Shown here piece by piece: positions 30,184-38,456 of a stretch of 44,648 bases of DNA. Each line of letters begins with the position of its first letter. The first letter of the stretch is position 1. A program made the translations under genes and the position numbers. This DNA is from Limousia pullorum (GTDB lineage: Bacteria > Bacillota > Clostridia > Oscillospirales > Acutalibacteraceae): NCBI GenBank assembly GCA_018714545.1, contig DVNG01000058.1:1-44648 (forward strand), given 5' to 3'. The notes beneath the pieces were generated by a model. The model ran no database searches. It worked only from the letters and a program-made list of their open reading frames with translations, and was not told the origin of the DNA.

Positions 30184-30984
30184 TCATAAAAAGATGTTAA
30201 GTAAAATCACACCGCAGGCAACAATCACCATAAATACCGCAGCCTTATAATCAATAGCGGTCATGTGCAGTGATTTCATTCTTGTTCTGCCGCTTCCTCC
30301 CTGATAGCATCTGCATTCCATGGCGGTTGCCAAATCATAAGCTCTTCTGAAAGCCGAAACAAACAGCGGAACCAAAATCGGAACCAAAGCCTTTACCCTT
30401 TTTACAATGCCGCCGCTTTCCATGTCGGCGCCTCTTGCTTTCTGAGCCTGCATAATTTTGTCCGTTTCCTCTAAAAGAGTAGGAATAAACCTTAAGGCTA
30501 TGGTCATCATCATAGCGATTTCATGAACCCTAATTTTGAAAAATCCCAAAGGCTTCAAAAGTCTTTCCAAAGCGTCGGTCAAATCCGTAGGAGAAGTTGT
30601 AAAGGTAAGACCGGAGCTTACCAAAATAAGGCTTATTATTCTCACGGTAACAAAAACAGCGTTTCTGATACCGCCGGTGGTTATTTTCAAAAATCCCCAG
30701 CTCCAAAGAACATCGCCTGTGCCGTAAAGCAGGTTTAAAACCGAAGTGAAAATAACAATAAATACAATGGTTTTTACACTTTTCAAATACATCTTTGTGG
30801 GCACGCCGCTTAAAAGAACGGTCAGAGCCACAATAACGGCGGTAAACGCCAGTGAAAAATAATTGCCGGTGCAAAAAATAAGGACAATGAAAGCAACCAG
30901 CAAAACTATTTTCATTCTTGGGTCCAGCCTGTGAAGTATGCTTTTTCCCGGGAAATACTGTCCCAGGGTTACGTCACGCATCAT
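30184..30984 (-). CDS. ecfT: ECF transporter T component
   Basis: The 266-residue membrane protein contains SILHRLDPRMKIVLLVAFIV at the N-terminus, several spans, and the two Ala-Arg-Gly coupling-helix motifs: one degenerate, and one clearly in KIMQAQKARGADMESGGIVKR. LFVSAFRRAYDLATAMECRCY is the second coupling segment. EcfT links a vitamin-binding S subunit with the two ATPases. No S component is in the window, as expected for group II modules in which S subunits are scattered. It overlaps the ecfA2 stop by four bases. Confidence 0.95.
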   Translation of the reverse strand: MMRDVTLGQYFPGKSILHRLDPRMKIVLLVAFIVLIFCTGNYFSLAFTAVIVALTVLLSGVPTKMYLKSVKTIVFIVIFTSVLNLLYGTGDVLWSWGFLKITTGGIRNAVFVTVRIISLILVSSGLTFTTSPTDLTDALERLLKPLGFFKIRVHEIAMMMTIALRFIPTLLEETDKIMQAQKARGADMESGGIVKRVKALVPILVPLFVSAFRRAYDLATAMECRCYQGGSGRTRMKSLHMTAIDYKAAVFMVIVACGVILLNIFL

Positions 30985-31844
30985 AGCTTGCCCCTCCTTT
31001 TCAAAACCTCTGCGATTTCAGCCGCCGCCTGGTCAACGGAAAGAATACCGTCTGAAAACATGCCGCTGTCGCCGTTGAGGTCAGCCATAATTTTTGTAAT
31101 CTGGGGAATTCTCAGTCCTATTTCTGACAGCTCGTCTCCCCTTGCAAAAATATTTTTTGTATTGTCAAACATCTGAAGATGTGATTTATTCATAACAAGA
31201 ACCCTGTCGGCAACACGTGCAATGTCCTCCATACTGTGGGAAACAAGCAAAACCGTGTTGTTTCTTGCCTTGTGATACTCGGTTATCTGACTTAAAAGCA
31301 CGTCACGTCCCATAGGGTCAAGACCTGCGGTAGGCTCGTCCAAAATCAGAATTTCCGGGTCCATGGCAATAACTCCGGCGATGGCGGCTCTTCTCTTTTC
31401 TCCTCCCGACAAATCAAAGGGAGATTTATAGAGAAGCTCCTCTTTAAGTCCTGTAAACATTGCCGCAGAACGGACACGCTTGTCAAGCTCCTCACCGCTT
31501 ATTCCCATATTTGTTGGGCCAAAAGCGATATCCTTGTATACAGTTTCCTCAAAAAGCTGGTATTCCGGATACTGAAAAACCATTCCAACCTGGAAACGGA
31601 CTTTTCTTATCTCCTTTGGGTTTGCGAAAATATCCTCGCCCTTTAAAAGCACCTTTCCTGAGGTTGGCTTTATAAGACCGTTGAGCATTTGCACCATTGT
31701 GGATTTTCCGGAACCGGTATGTCCGATAATTCCAATAAACTCACCTTTTTCAATGGAGAAATTCACATTGTCAACCGCCTGTTTCTCAAAAGGCGTTCCG
31801 GCACCATATACAAAACTCAGGTTTACAGCTTCAAGCACACTCAT
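30981..31844 (-). CDS. ecfA2: ECF transporter ATPase A2
   Basis: The 287-residue ATPase has Walker A (IGHTGSGKSTMVQ), signature (FDLSGGEKRRAAIAGVI), Walker B (ILILDEPTAGLDP) and switch (LLVSHSMEDIA). VGMVFQYPEYQLFEETVYKD is the Q-loop typical of ECF ATPases. The order EcfA1 then EcfA2 is standard. Four-base overlaps join it to both neighbours, so the three genes form one coupled operon. Confidence 0.95.
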   Translation of the reverse strand: MSVLEAVNLSFVYGAGTPFEKQAVDNVNFSIEKGEFIGIIGHTGSGKSTMVQMLNGLIKPTSGKVLLKGEDIFANPKEIRKVRFQVGMVFQYPEYQLFEETVYKDIAFGPTNMGISGEELDKRVRSAAMFTGLKEELLYKSPFDLSGGEKRRAAIAGVIAMDPEILILDEPTAGLDPMGRDVLLSQITEYHKARNNTVLLVSHSMEDIARVADRVLVMNKSHLQMFDNTKNIFARGDELSEIGLRIPQITKIMADLNGDSGMFSDGILSVDQAAAEIAEVLKRRGKL

Positions 31845-32692
31845 TTAAGCACCTCCCTGAGCATCTGCACACACTCTTCCTCATTTAAAGGCATACGGTC
31901 AAACTTTACCCCCATTGACCTAAGCTGATAAACAAGCTCTGTAGCCTGAGGCACATCCAGCCTGTGCCTTTTCAGCAGTTCAACCTTTGAAAAAACCTCA
32001 TGAGGATTACCCTCTGTAAGGATTTTCCCCTTATCCATAACAATTACCCTGTCCGCCATAACCGCCTCGTCCATGTAGTGGGTTATAAGCACAATGGTAA
32101 TTCCGTTTTCTTTGTTGAGCTTTTTTATAGTGGACATAACCTCGTCCCTGCCACGGGGGTCAAGCATAGCGGTAGGCTCGTCCAGCACAATACAGTCAGG
32201 CTCCATTGCAATAATTCCCGCAATGGCAACTCTCTGTTTCTGACCGCCGCTGAGCTTATAAGGTGCGTGGAGTCTGTACTCGTACATGTCAACCTTTTTC
32301 AAAGCCTCGTCAACTCTTCGCCTAATTTCCTTAGGCTCAATACCCAAGTTTTCAGGGCCAAAAGCCACATCCTCTTCCACAATGCTTGCAACAAGCTGGT
32401 TGTCAGGATTTTGAAGCACAAGACCTACTTTTTTTCGTATGTCGTAACACTTTTCATCGTCGCTGGTGTCCATGCCGTCCACATAAACCTTTCCCTCTGA
32501 TGGCAGAAGCAAAGCGTTAAAGTGCTTTGCCATTGTGGATTTTCCGCAGCCGTTGTGACCTAAAAGAGCCACAAACTCACCTTTCTCAACGGACATTGAA
32601 ATCCCGTCCAGCACATTTACAGTCTGCTGCTGATTTAGCTCATCATCTATATCATAATGAAATTTAACATTCTGAACTTTTATAAATTCCAT
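31841..32692 (-). CDS. ecfA1: ECF transporter ATPase A1
   Basis: The 283-residue ATPase has Walker A (LGHNGCGKSTMAKHFN), Q-loop (VGLVLQNPDNQLVASIVEED), signature (YKLSGGQKQRVAIAGII), Walker B (CIVLDEPTAMLDP) and switch (VLITHYMDEAV). The QNPDNQLVAS/EDVAFGPENLG stretch is diagnostic of EcfA1. It energises uptake of vitamins or metals through scattered S components. It is the first gene of the ecf unit, 34 bases downstream of the methyltransferase gene. Confidence 0.95.
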   Translation of the reverse strand: MEFIKVQNVKFHYDIDDELNQQQTVNVLDGISMSVEKGEFVALLGHNGCGKSTMAKHFNALLLPSEGKVYVDGMDTSDDEKCYDIRKKVGLVLQNPDNQLVASIVEEDVAFGPENLGIEPKEIRRRVDEALKKVDMYEYRLHAPYKLSGGQKQRVAIAGIIAMEPDCIVLDEPTAMLDPRGRDEVMSTIKKLNKENGITIVLITHYMDEAVMADRVIVMDKGKILTEGNPHEVFSKVELLKRHRLDVPQATELVYQLRSMGVKFDRMPLNEEECVQMLREVLK

Positions 32693-32726
32693 TTTTTACT
32701 CCTAAGCAATAAGATTTAATCTACCG

Positions 32727-33593
32727 TTATCTTTCCCAAATGGCGGTAGAACCGCAGGGCAATACAAAACCGCTTTGTGTAACAGGCAAACCGATTTCAT
32801 CCGCAGATACCCTGCCTTTAAATTTCGGACACAAGGTAACTCCCAAAAGATACTCCATAACACCTGATGAAAGACCTGTGGTGTAGGAATTAAGAATAAA
32901 AAATCTTGCGTCCTCGTGTAAAATATCACGGCACTGTAAAACAAGAGAATAGAGCTGTTCCTCCAGCTTCCAAACCTCTCCCCCCGGACCTCTTCCGTAG
33001 GAAGGCGGGTCCATGATAATTCCGTGGTATTTGTTTCCACGTCTTTTTTCTCTCTGTACAAACTTTATGCAGTCGTCAACAAGCCATCTCACCGGAAGCT
33101 TTTCAATTCCGCTGGAAACGGCGTTTTCCTTAGCCCACTGCACCATACCCTTTGATGCGTCAACATGACAAACTGTCGCACCTGCCGCCATGCAGGAGAG
33201 TGTTGCGCATCCTGTATAACCGAAAAGATTTAAAACCTTAAATTCTTTCAGACCTGATTTTCTGATTTTTTCAGCGGCAAAATCCCAGTTTACCCCCTGC
33301 TCCGGAAAAACACCTGTGTGCTTAAATCCCATAGGCTTGATATTAAACTTGAGATTTCCGTAATTTATCTGCCAACGGTCAGGCATTTTCTTAAACACTT
33401 CCCATGAACCGCCGCCGGTATTGCTGCGGTGATACATGGCATGAGCCTGCTTCCAAAGGGGGTGTCTTTTTTCCGTATCCCATATTACCTGTGGGTCGGG
33501 GCGTATAAGTATAATATCCTTCCATCTTTCAAGCCTCTGTGAACCGGAAGCGTCAATAAGCTCATAGTCTTTCCATCTGTCGGCAATTCGCAT
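32727..33593 (-). CDS. Class I SAM-dependent RNA methyltransferase (RlmI/RlmK-like)
   Basis: The 288-residue protein has an N-terminal part (MRIADRWKDYELIDASGSQR) and a Rossmann methyltransferase domain with SAM motif I (VLNLFGYTGCATLSCMAAGA), motif II (VCHVDASKGMVQWAKEN) and motif IV (HGIIMDPPSYGRGPGGEVWK; the DPPSYGRG motif is typical of RlmI/RlmK rRNA cytosine/guanine methyltransferases). It lacks the N-terminal PUA domain of RlmI, so the exact target is unclear. It sits alone between ecfA1 and glmM. Confidence 0.87.
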   Translation of the reverse strand: MRIADRWKDYELIDASGSQRLERWKDIILIRPDPQVIWDTEKRHPLWKQAHAMYHRSNTGGGSWEVFKKMPDRWQINYGNLKFNIKPMGFKHTGVFPEQGVNWDFAAEKIRKSGLKEFKVLNLFGYTGCATLSCMAAGATVCHVDASKGMVQWAKENAVSSGIEKLPVRWLVDDCIKFVQREKRRGNKYHGIIMDPPSYGRGPGGEVWKLEEQLYSLVLQCRDILHEDARFFILNSYTTGLSSGVMEYLLGVTLCPKFKGRVSADEIGLPVTQSGFVLPCGSTAIWER

Positions 33594-33628
33594 AGTCTTT
33601 AATCTTCCTTTAATAATAATATTCCTCT

Positions 33629-33661
33629 ATGCGGCGAAAGCCATAAAAGCTTCCGCCGCAT
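33629..33661 (-). terminator. Hairpin after glmM
   Basis: Perfect 8-base arms ATGCGGCG/CGCCGCAT with further inner pairing, placed 7 bases after the glmM stop on the minus strand. The tract after it is AT-rich but not a clean T run, so it may be a weak terminator or an mRNA 3' end stabiliser. Confidence 0.5.
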
Positions 33662-33667
33662 AATAAA

Positions 33668-35017
33668 TTAGCTCAATCTGTCTCTAACTACATCAGCAGT
33701 TTCGTTTGCAAGCTTTGCAATCTTCTCTGCGTCCTCGCCCTCTACCATAACTCTGATAAGAGGCTCTGTTCCGGAAACTCTTACGATAATTCTTCCGGTT
33801 TCACCCAAAATTTCTTCAACTCTCTTGATTTCCGCCTTTATCTCCTTGTCGGTATAGAAGCGCATTTTGCCCTCCTGAGATACCTTAACATTTATGAGAA
33901 CCTGAGGGAATCTCTCCATAAGTGTGGCAAGAGAACTGAGTTTTGCATTACGTCTGTTTATAAGGCTCAAAAGCTGTACGCCTGTAAGCTGTCCGTCACC
34001 TGTTGTTGCATGGTTGAGGAAAATAATATGTCCGGACTGCTCGCCGCCGATATTATAGCCCTCTCTGAGCATTGTTTCAAGAACGTATCTGTCGCCAACC
34101 TTTGTGGAAACAAAATTCAGCTCGTTTACACCGCAGAACTTGTTAAAGCCCATATTGGTCATAATTGTGCCTACAACCGTGTCCTTTTTAAGCTTTCCTC
34201 TGCTCTTCATGTCAAGAGCGCAGATAGCCATAACATAGTCGCCGTCAACAAGGTTTCCGTTGTCGTCAACAGCCAAGCATCTGTCGGCGTCTCCGTCAAA
34301 GGCAAGACCTGCGTCAAGGTTATGTTCCCTTACGTAGTCCATAAGGTGTTCCATATGTGTGGAACCGCACTCGTCGTTTATATTTACGCCGTTTGGATCG
34401 TCGGAAAGCATGTGGCATTTTGCGCCCAGACCCTCAAACAAAAGCTGTGCTGTACGGGATGCAGAACCGTTTGAACAGTCAAGAGCAATTTCCAAACCGG
34501 AAAGATCATTGTCGATTGTGCACTGAACATGCTCTACATAATCTGCAACAGCGTTTGTTTCAATGGAAACAGTTCCCATATTTTCAAAATCAGGCTTAGA
34601 ATAAGGAATTTTTCCGTCAAGAACGATGGCCTCGATTTCCTCTTCCAAATCGTCAGGAAGCTTGTAGCCGTCCTCGTTAAAGATTTTAATTCCGTTAAAC
34701 TCAAACGGGTTATGAGAAGCGGAAATCATAATACCTGCGTCTGCCTTGTATTTACCAACAAGATAAGCAACAGCAGGAGTAGGAATTACTCCCAGCAATC
34801 TGACATTTGCGCCAACGGAGCAAAGTCCGGCAATCAATGCGCCCTCAAGCATATCGCCTGACAGACGTGTGTCCTTTCCTATCAAAAAAGTAGGGTGTTT
34901 TACTTCGTCGTTTATTAAAACCATAGCTGCGGCTTTACCGATATTCATAGCAAGTTCGCAGGTAAGTTCAGTGTTGGCAACGCCTCTAACACCATCAGTA
35001 CCAAAAAGTCTTCCCAT
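33668..35017 (-). CDS. glmM: Phosphoglucosamine mutase
   Basis: The 449-residue enzyme has the active-site serine in GIMISASHNPFEFNGIKIF, the metal-binding DGDADR in LAFDGDADRCLAVDD, the sugar-binding GEQSGHIIF and the C-terminal phosphate loop RVSGTEPLIRVMVEG. It starts MGRLFGTDGVRGVANTELTC, the usual GlmM opening. The enzyme makes glucosamine-1-phosphate for peptidoglycan and spore-coat sugars. AAGGAGGAG precedes the ATG. No glmS or glmS ribozyme is in the window. The 134 bases upstream hold no clear promoter. Confidence 0.97.
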   Translation of the reverse strand: MGRLFGTDGVRGVANTELTCELAMNIGKAAAMVLINDEVKHPTFLIGKDTRLSGDMLEGALIAGLCSVGANVRLLGVIPTPAVAYLVGKYKADAGIMISASHNPFEFNGIKIFNEDGYKLPDDLEEEIEAIVLDGKIPYSKPDFENMGTVSIETNAVADYVEHVQCTIDNDLSGLEIALDCSNGSASRTAQLLFEGLGAKCHMLSDDPNGVNINDECGSTHMEHLMDYVREHNLDAGLAFDGDADRCLAVDDNGNLVDGDYVMAICALDMKSRGKLKKDTVVGTIMTNMGFNKFCGVNELNFVSTKVGDRYVLETMLREGYNIGGEQSGHIIFLNHATTGDGQLTGVQLLSLINRRNAKLSSLATLMERFPQVLINVKVSQEGKMRFYTDKEIKAEIKRVEEILGETGRIIVRVSGTEPLIRVMVEGEDAEKIAKLANETADVVRDRLS

Positions 35018-35151
35018 AAAAAACTCCTCCTTGTCAAATCAAAATTCATTGTTTCAATCCAAAATTTTTGTAGGACTATTTAAACAGGATACCGACCTTT
35101 TAATAAAAACCCTTTCAAGAAGCCGAAATCCTGAATAAGGCAAAATAAAAA

Positions 35152-36216
35152 TTACTGACCGTCAAACAAACTCTGCTGTGAATTCTGTCCGGGGATTTTA
35201 TCATCGTAACCCAAATGTCTGTATGCTTCCATAGTTACACATCTGCCTCGTGGTGTTCTGCTTAAAAAACCAATCTGCATAAGATATGGCTCGTAAACAT
35301 CCTCAATGGTGACAGCCTCTTCACCGATTGAAGCCGCCAGTGTTTCAATACCCACAGGGCCGCCGTTATAGTAACGTATCATAGCCTCGAGCATTCGCCT
35401 GTCGTTTTTATCAAGGCCCAGTTCGTCAATCTCCAGTCTGTCCAGAGCAATTCTCGCCGTGTCACAGGTGATAACACCGTTGGACATAACCTGAGCAAAG
35501 TCACGGACACGCTTTAAAAGTCTGTTTGCAATTCTCGGAGTACCTCTTGAGCGTGAAGCAAGCTCCAGAGCTCCGTCGTTGTCGATTTTTATATTCAAAA
35601 TTCCTGCGCTTCTCTTAATAATAGCGGCAAGCTCCTCAGGGGTGTAAAGCTCAAGTCTTAAAATAACTCCGAAGCGGTCACGCAAAGGAGCCGTAAGCTG
35701 ACCCGCCCTTGTGGTAGCTCCCACCAAGGTAAATTTAGGCAAAGCCAAATGATAAGAAGCCGCCATCTGACCTTTACCTGTCACAATATCTATGGCAAAG
35801 TCCTCCATAGAGGGATAAAGGATTTCCTCAACCGCACGGCTCAGTCTGTGTATCTCGTCGATAAACAAAACGTCGCCGTCTGAAAGGCTTGTAAGTATCG
35901 CCGCCAAGTCGCCGGGCTTTTCAATAGCCGGGCCGGAGGTGATTCTCAAATTTACCCCAAGCTCATTGGCGATAATGCCTGACAGTGTGGTTTTACCAAG
36001 TCCCGGAGGGCCGTATAAAAGTACATGGTCAAGTGTTTCCTTTCTGATTTTCGCCGCCTCAATAAACACCGCAAGATTTTCCTTAGCTTTTTCCTGACCT
36101 ATATACTCAGAAAGTGTTTTAGGTCTTAAAGGATTGTCGTTTTCTAAAGTATCCTGGGGTATTTCCTCGGCGTCCATTATTCTGTTTTCAAAATCATATT
36201 CATTTGAAAAGTCCAT
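35152..36216 (-). CDS. ruvB: Holliday junction helicase RuvB
   Basis: The 354-residue AAA+ motor has LRPKTLSEYIGQEKAKENL at the start, Walker A (GPPGLGKTTLSGI), Walker B (LFIDEIHRLSRAVEEIL), sensor 1 (LVGATTRAGQLTAPLRDRFG) and the C-terminal winged helix (YLMQIGFLSRTPRGR). It forms hexameric rings with RuvA to move Holliday junctions. It follows ruvA by 16 bases in the ruvCAB operon. The C-terminal tail NSQQSLFDGQ is a usual feature. Confidence 0.98.
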   Translation of the reverse strand: MDFSNEYDFENRIMDAEEIPQDTLENDNPLRPKTLSEYIGQEKAKENLAVFIEAAKIRKETLDHVLLYGPPGLGKTTLSGIIANELGVNLRITSGPAIEKPGDLAAILTSLSDGDVLFIDEIHRLSRAVEEILYPSMEDFAIDIVTGKGQMAASYHLALPKFTLVGATTRAGQLTAPLRDRFGVILRLELYTPEELAAIIKRSAGILNIKIDNDGALELASRSRGTPRIANRLLKRVRDFAQVMSNGVITCDTARIALDRLEIDELGLDKNDRRMLEAMIRYYNGGPVGIETLAASIGEEAVTIEDVYEPYLMQIGFLSRTPRGRCVTMEAYRHLGYDDKIPGQNSQQSLFDGQ

Positions 36217-36232
36217 ATATAACTACCAAACC

Positions 36233-36838
36233 TTATTTTTGTTTTCCAAGTTCCTTCAAAGTTTCCCCGATAAGCTGTTCAACTGTTTTTGAGCTGTCCA
36301 GACGGGAAAGTATAGGCATAACCTCCGCTGAGGAATATCCAAGCACCGCCAAAGCCGCAACGGCGTTTGTGATATTTCCTCCCGCAAACACCGGAGCTGA
36401 GCTTTCCGAAACGGAAAATCCCTCCTGTGAAGCGGCAACGCCTTTCAGTTTATCTTTAAGCTCAAGGATAACCCTCTGAGCAAGCTTGTTGCCCACGCCC
36501 TGAGCCCTTGTAATCGTTTTGCTGTCACCGGAAGCCACCGCAACCGCAACCTGTTCCGGAGTAAGCTCCGAAAGTATGGCAAGACCGGCTTTAGGGCCAA
36601 CGCCGCTGACGCTTATAAGCATCTTAAATGTGGAAAGCTCCGAGGTTGAAGAAAAACCGAAAAGCTCCACTGCGTCATCCCTTACATTCATATAGGTATA
36701 AAGCATGGCTTCGCTGTTGAGTTTTATTTTTTTCAAGGTGTTGATTGTGGTTTGACATTTGTAACCCACACCGCCGCACTCAATAACTGCGCAGCCTGCT
36801 TCCATGTGTATAACTGTTCCTCTTACGGAATAAATCAA
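36233..36838 (-). CDS. ruvA: Holliday junction DNA-binding protein RuvA
   Basis: The 201-residue protein has the N-terminal OB fold (MIYSVRGTVIHMEAGCAVIE), two helix-hairpin-helix motifs (KMLISVSGVGPKAGLAILS and ITRAQGVGNKLAQRVILELK) and the C-terminal RuvB-contact domain (AVAALAVLGYSSAEV). It binds the four-way junction as a tetramer. The start overlaps the ruvC stop (36835-36838), so synthesis is coupled. Nothing unusual. Confidence 0.98.
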   Translation of the reverse strand: MIYSVRGTVIHMEAGCAVIECGGVGYKCQTTINTLKKIKLNSEAMLYTYMNVRDDAVELFGFSSTSELSTFKMLISVSGVGPKAGLAILSELTPEQVAVAVASGDSKTITRAQGVGNKLAQRVILELKDKLKGVAASQEGFSVSESSAPVFAGGNITNAVAALAVLGYSSAEVMPILSRLDSSKTVEQLIGETLKELGKQK

Positions 36839-37356
36839 AATCTGTTCCTCCGATTTATCATCAATTTTTTAATGTCTGTTCCTGCCGCCTGGGTATGGGC
36901 AATGGCTATTGCCAAAGCGTCCGCCGTGTCGTCGGGTTTAGGAACGGATTTCAAATTCAAAAGCCGCCTTGTCATCTCCATCACCTGATATTTCTGAGCC
37001 TTTCCGTAGCCTGTAACAGCAGTTTTAACCTGCAAAGGCGTGTACTCAAAAACCGGCACATGAAATTTTCTTGCAGAGAGAAGAATAACTCCTCTCGCTT
37101 CGGCAACCATAATAGCGGTTTTCTGATTGGTCTGAAAATAAAGCTTTTCAACAGACATAACATCGGGACGGCATTTTTGAAGAATATCACACATTGAATC
37201 GTAAATTTTTTCCAGTCTGAGAGAAAATTCCTGTTCCGCCTCGGTGGTAATTGCGCCGAAGCCCAAAGGAGAATATCTCATACCGTCATATTTAATTGCG
37301 CCGTATCCAACAATAGCATAGCCGGGATCAATCCCCAAAACAACCAAAAAATTCAC
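36835..37356 (-). CDS. ruvC: Holliday junction resolvase RuvC
   Basis: The 173-residue resolvase has the catalytic acids: Asp in GIDPGYAIVGYGAI, Glu in MSVEKLYFQTNQKT, and the C-terminal Asp pair in KPDDTADALAIAIAH. It starts at a GTG (37356) with GGAAG four bases upstream. Its promoter (TTGATA-17-TATAAT) is immediately upstream. It is the first gene of ruvCAB. Confidence 0.97.
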   Translation of the reverse strand: MNFLVVLGIDPGYAIVGYGAIKYDGMRYSPLGFGAITTEAEQEFSLRLEKIYDSMCDILQKCRPDVMSVEKLYFQTNQKTAIMVAEARGVILLSARKFHVPVFEYTPLQVKTAVTGYGKAQKYQVMEMTRRLLNLKSVPKPDDTADALAIAIAHTQAAGTDIKKLMINRRNRF

Positions 37357-37393
37357 CGCACTTCCAAAAGCATATTATTTCGCATGATAAGTT

Positions 37394-37422
37394 ATTATAT
37401 CACAATCAAATTGTCATATCAA
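37394..37422 (-). promoter_or_regulatory. Sigma-A promoter of ruvCAB
   Basis: TTGATA (37417-37422), 17-base spacer, TATAAT (37394-37399), transcribing leftward. No LexA-type palindrome (CGAAC...GTTCG) is visible nearby, so SOS control is not evident. Confidence 0.8.
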
Positions 37423-37510
37423 TAAAAATCAAGCCATTAACTTAGTGTTTCAGTGTTTTTCACAAAAAAATCAGGTTAATTAAAGTAAAATGTTCCGGAA
37501 TATATTTTCT

Positions 37511-37568
37511 GTAATATTGTAAAAACACCCCTCCATAATAATTTTGTCCCTTATTTTAAGGAACAAAA
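37511..37568 (+). promoter_or_regulatory. Possible sporulation-type promoter and inverted repeat before the 87-residue gene
   Basis: GTAATATT (37511-37518), 15-base spacer and CATAATAA (37534-37541) resemble the mother-cell sigma-E pattern (ATATT ... CATA-A-T), with one imperfect position in the -10. Directly after lies TTTTGTCCCTTA-TTT-TAAGGAACAAAA (37542-37568), a 12-base inverted repeat with one mismatch, which would form at the 5' end of the mRNA. No sigma-A promoter is obvious. Both readings are tentative. Confidence 0.3.
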
Positions 37569-37589
37569 CAATATAAGGAAAGTGATTAG

Positions 37590-37853
37590 ATGAAAAATAA
37601 CCGTAATAACAAAAACAAAGTAAACAAGCAGGCAAAAAACAAAAAATTCCAAAACACCATTTTCATCAGCGGCTGCAAAACTCAGGGTTTAGACCTTGAC
37701 CGCCTTGTAAACGAGAGGCTCAGCACTCCTCCCCAATATTCCACCTTAGGCTGGACATTCATGGGCAAAAAGGACGAGAAAACAAACACGGTGATAGCCG
37801 ATAACGAAAGCGTAGAACAGCTTAGAAGCTTCAGCATGGAAAACAGACTGTAA
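37590..37853 (+). CDS. Small basic protein of unknown function
   Basis: The 87-residue product starts MKNNRNNKNKVNKQAKNKKF, a strongly positive, Asn/Lys-rich, probably unstructured N-terminus, then FISGCKTQGLDLDRLVNERL and STPPQYSTLGWTFMGKKDEK, ending VEQLRSFSMENRL. I do not recognise the family. It has an SD (AAGGAAAGTG) before ATG 37590 and a terminator just after, so it is a single-gene transcription unit. The 5' region carries a sigma-E-like pattern and a strong hairpin. A role in the spore, or nucleic-acid binding, would fit the base-rich start, but that is speculation. Confidence 0.75.
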   Translation: MKNNRNNKNKVNKQAKNKKFQNTIFISGCKTQGLDLDRLVNERLSTPPQYSTLGWTFMGKKDEKTNTVIADNESVEQLRSFSMENRL

Positions 37854-37866
37854 TACTATAATAGAA

Positions 37867-37903
37867 AGAACCGGAATTTAAAGCACACTTAAATTCCGGT
37901 TCT
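37867..37903 (+). terminator. Terminator of the 87-residue gene
   Basis: 15-base perfect arms AGAACCGGAATTTAA / TTAAATTCCGGTTCT with a seven-base loop, followed by GATTTTTATTTT. Confidence 0.9.
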
Positions 37904-38001
37904 GATTTTTATTTTATAGAATAACAGTAAATGATAAAAATTTGTCCGTTTATGGAGATAATGTTAAATAATAGATTAAACACTTAAAACATTATTTTTT
38001 A

Positions 38002-38397
38002 TCAAGAGGAGCTTTCTGTTGTCATTAGCTTTTCCAGCGTAATCACTCCGCCGTCATAGGAAAGCTCCATAGTGTCGCCCAAAAGGGTGTATTCAAAAAC
38101 TACCACTTCTCCGCTTTCCCTGTCGATTATGGCAAAGGAGGAATTTGTCACTATGCAGTCGCCGTAAAGCTTTGTTGCTGTTCCCTTTTCTGCCGGAAAA
38201 ACCTGAAACTCCCCGTAATTATCTGAAAAACTCAAAGTAAAGCTTGAGCCGTTGGGGTTCTCCCCCTGCCAGCTATAGCAGGTAAGTTCAGTGCCGTTGT
38301 CCCTGATAGTTTCACTGCATCCGCAGAAAACAAAACAAAGAAATAGAACAGATACAGCAATTAAAAAAGCTTTAAAAGACTTATCCTTTACATTCAA
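38002..38397 (-). CDS. Putative lipoprotein
   Basis: The 131-residue protein has a lipoprotein signal: basic start MNVKDKSFK, hydrophobic AFLIAVSVLFLCFVF and the lipobox-like FCGC, with the probable lipidated Cys at residue 27. The rest is beta-rich (ELTCYSWQGENPNGSSFTL, YGDCIVTNSSFAIIDRESGE, LGDTMELSYDGGVITLEKL), about 100 residues, without a motif I recognise. It lies downstream of the YbaN-HMA operon and beyond a large hairpin, so it may be its own unit or a weak readthrough product. Confidence 0.75.
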   Translation of the reverse strand: MNVKDKSFKAFLIAVSVLFLCFVFCGCSETIRDNGTELTCYSWQGENPNGSSFTLSFSDNYGEFQVFPAEKGTATKLYGDCIVTNSSFAIIDRESGEVVVFEYTLLGDTMELSYDGGVITLEKLMTTESSS

Positions 38398-38403
38398 AAT
38401 TCA

Positions 38404-38443
38404 ACACCCCTTTGCACTTAACTAATCTTATGCAAAGGGGTGT
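38404..38443 (-). terminator. 13-base hairpin between YbaN-HMA gene and lipoprotein gene
   Basis: Perfect arms ACACCCCTTTGCA / TGCAAAGGGGTGT (38404-38416 / 38431-38443), 14-base loop. It lies 13 bases after the YbaN-HMA stop, but no clean T run follows on the minus strand. Part of the lower arm (AAAGGGGTG) could serve as SD for the lipoprotein gene, so it may be terminator, attenuator or SD-sequestering structure. Confidence 0.55.
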
Positions 38444-38456
38444 GTTTATATGTATG

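Noticed and set aside
36839..37432. LexA (SOS) box upstream of ruvCAB
   Set aside because: No CGAAC-N4-GTTCG-type palindrome is present, only a good sigma-A promoter.
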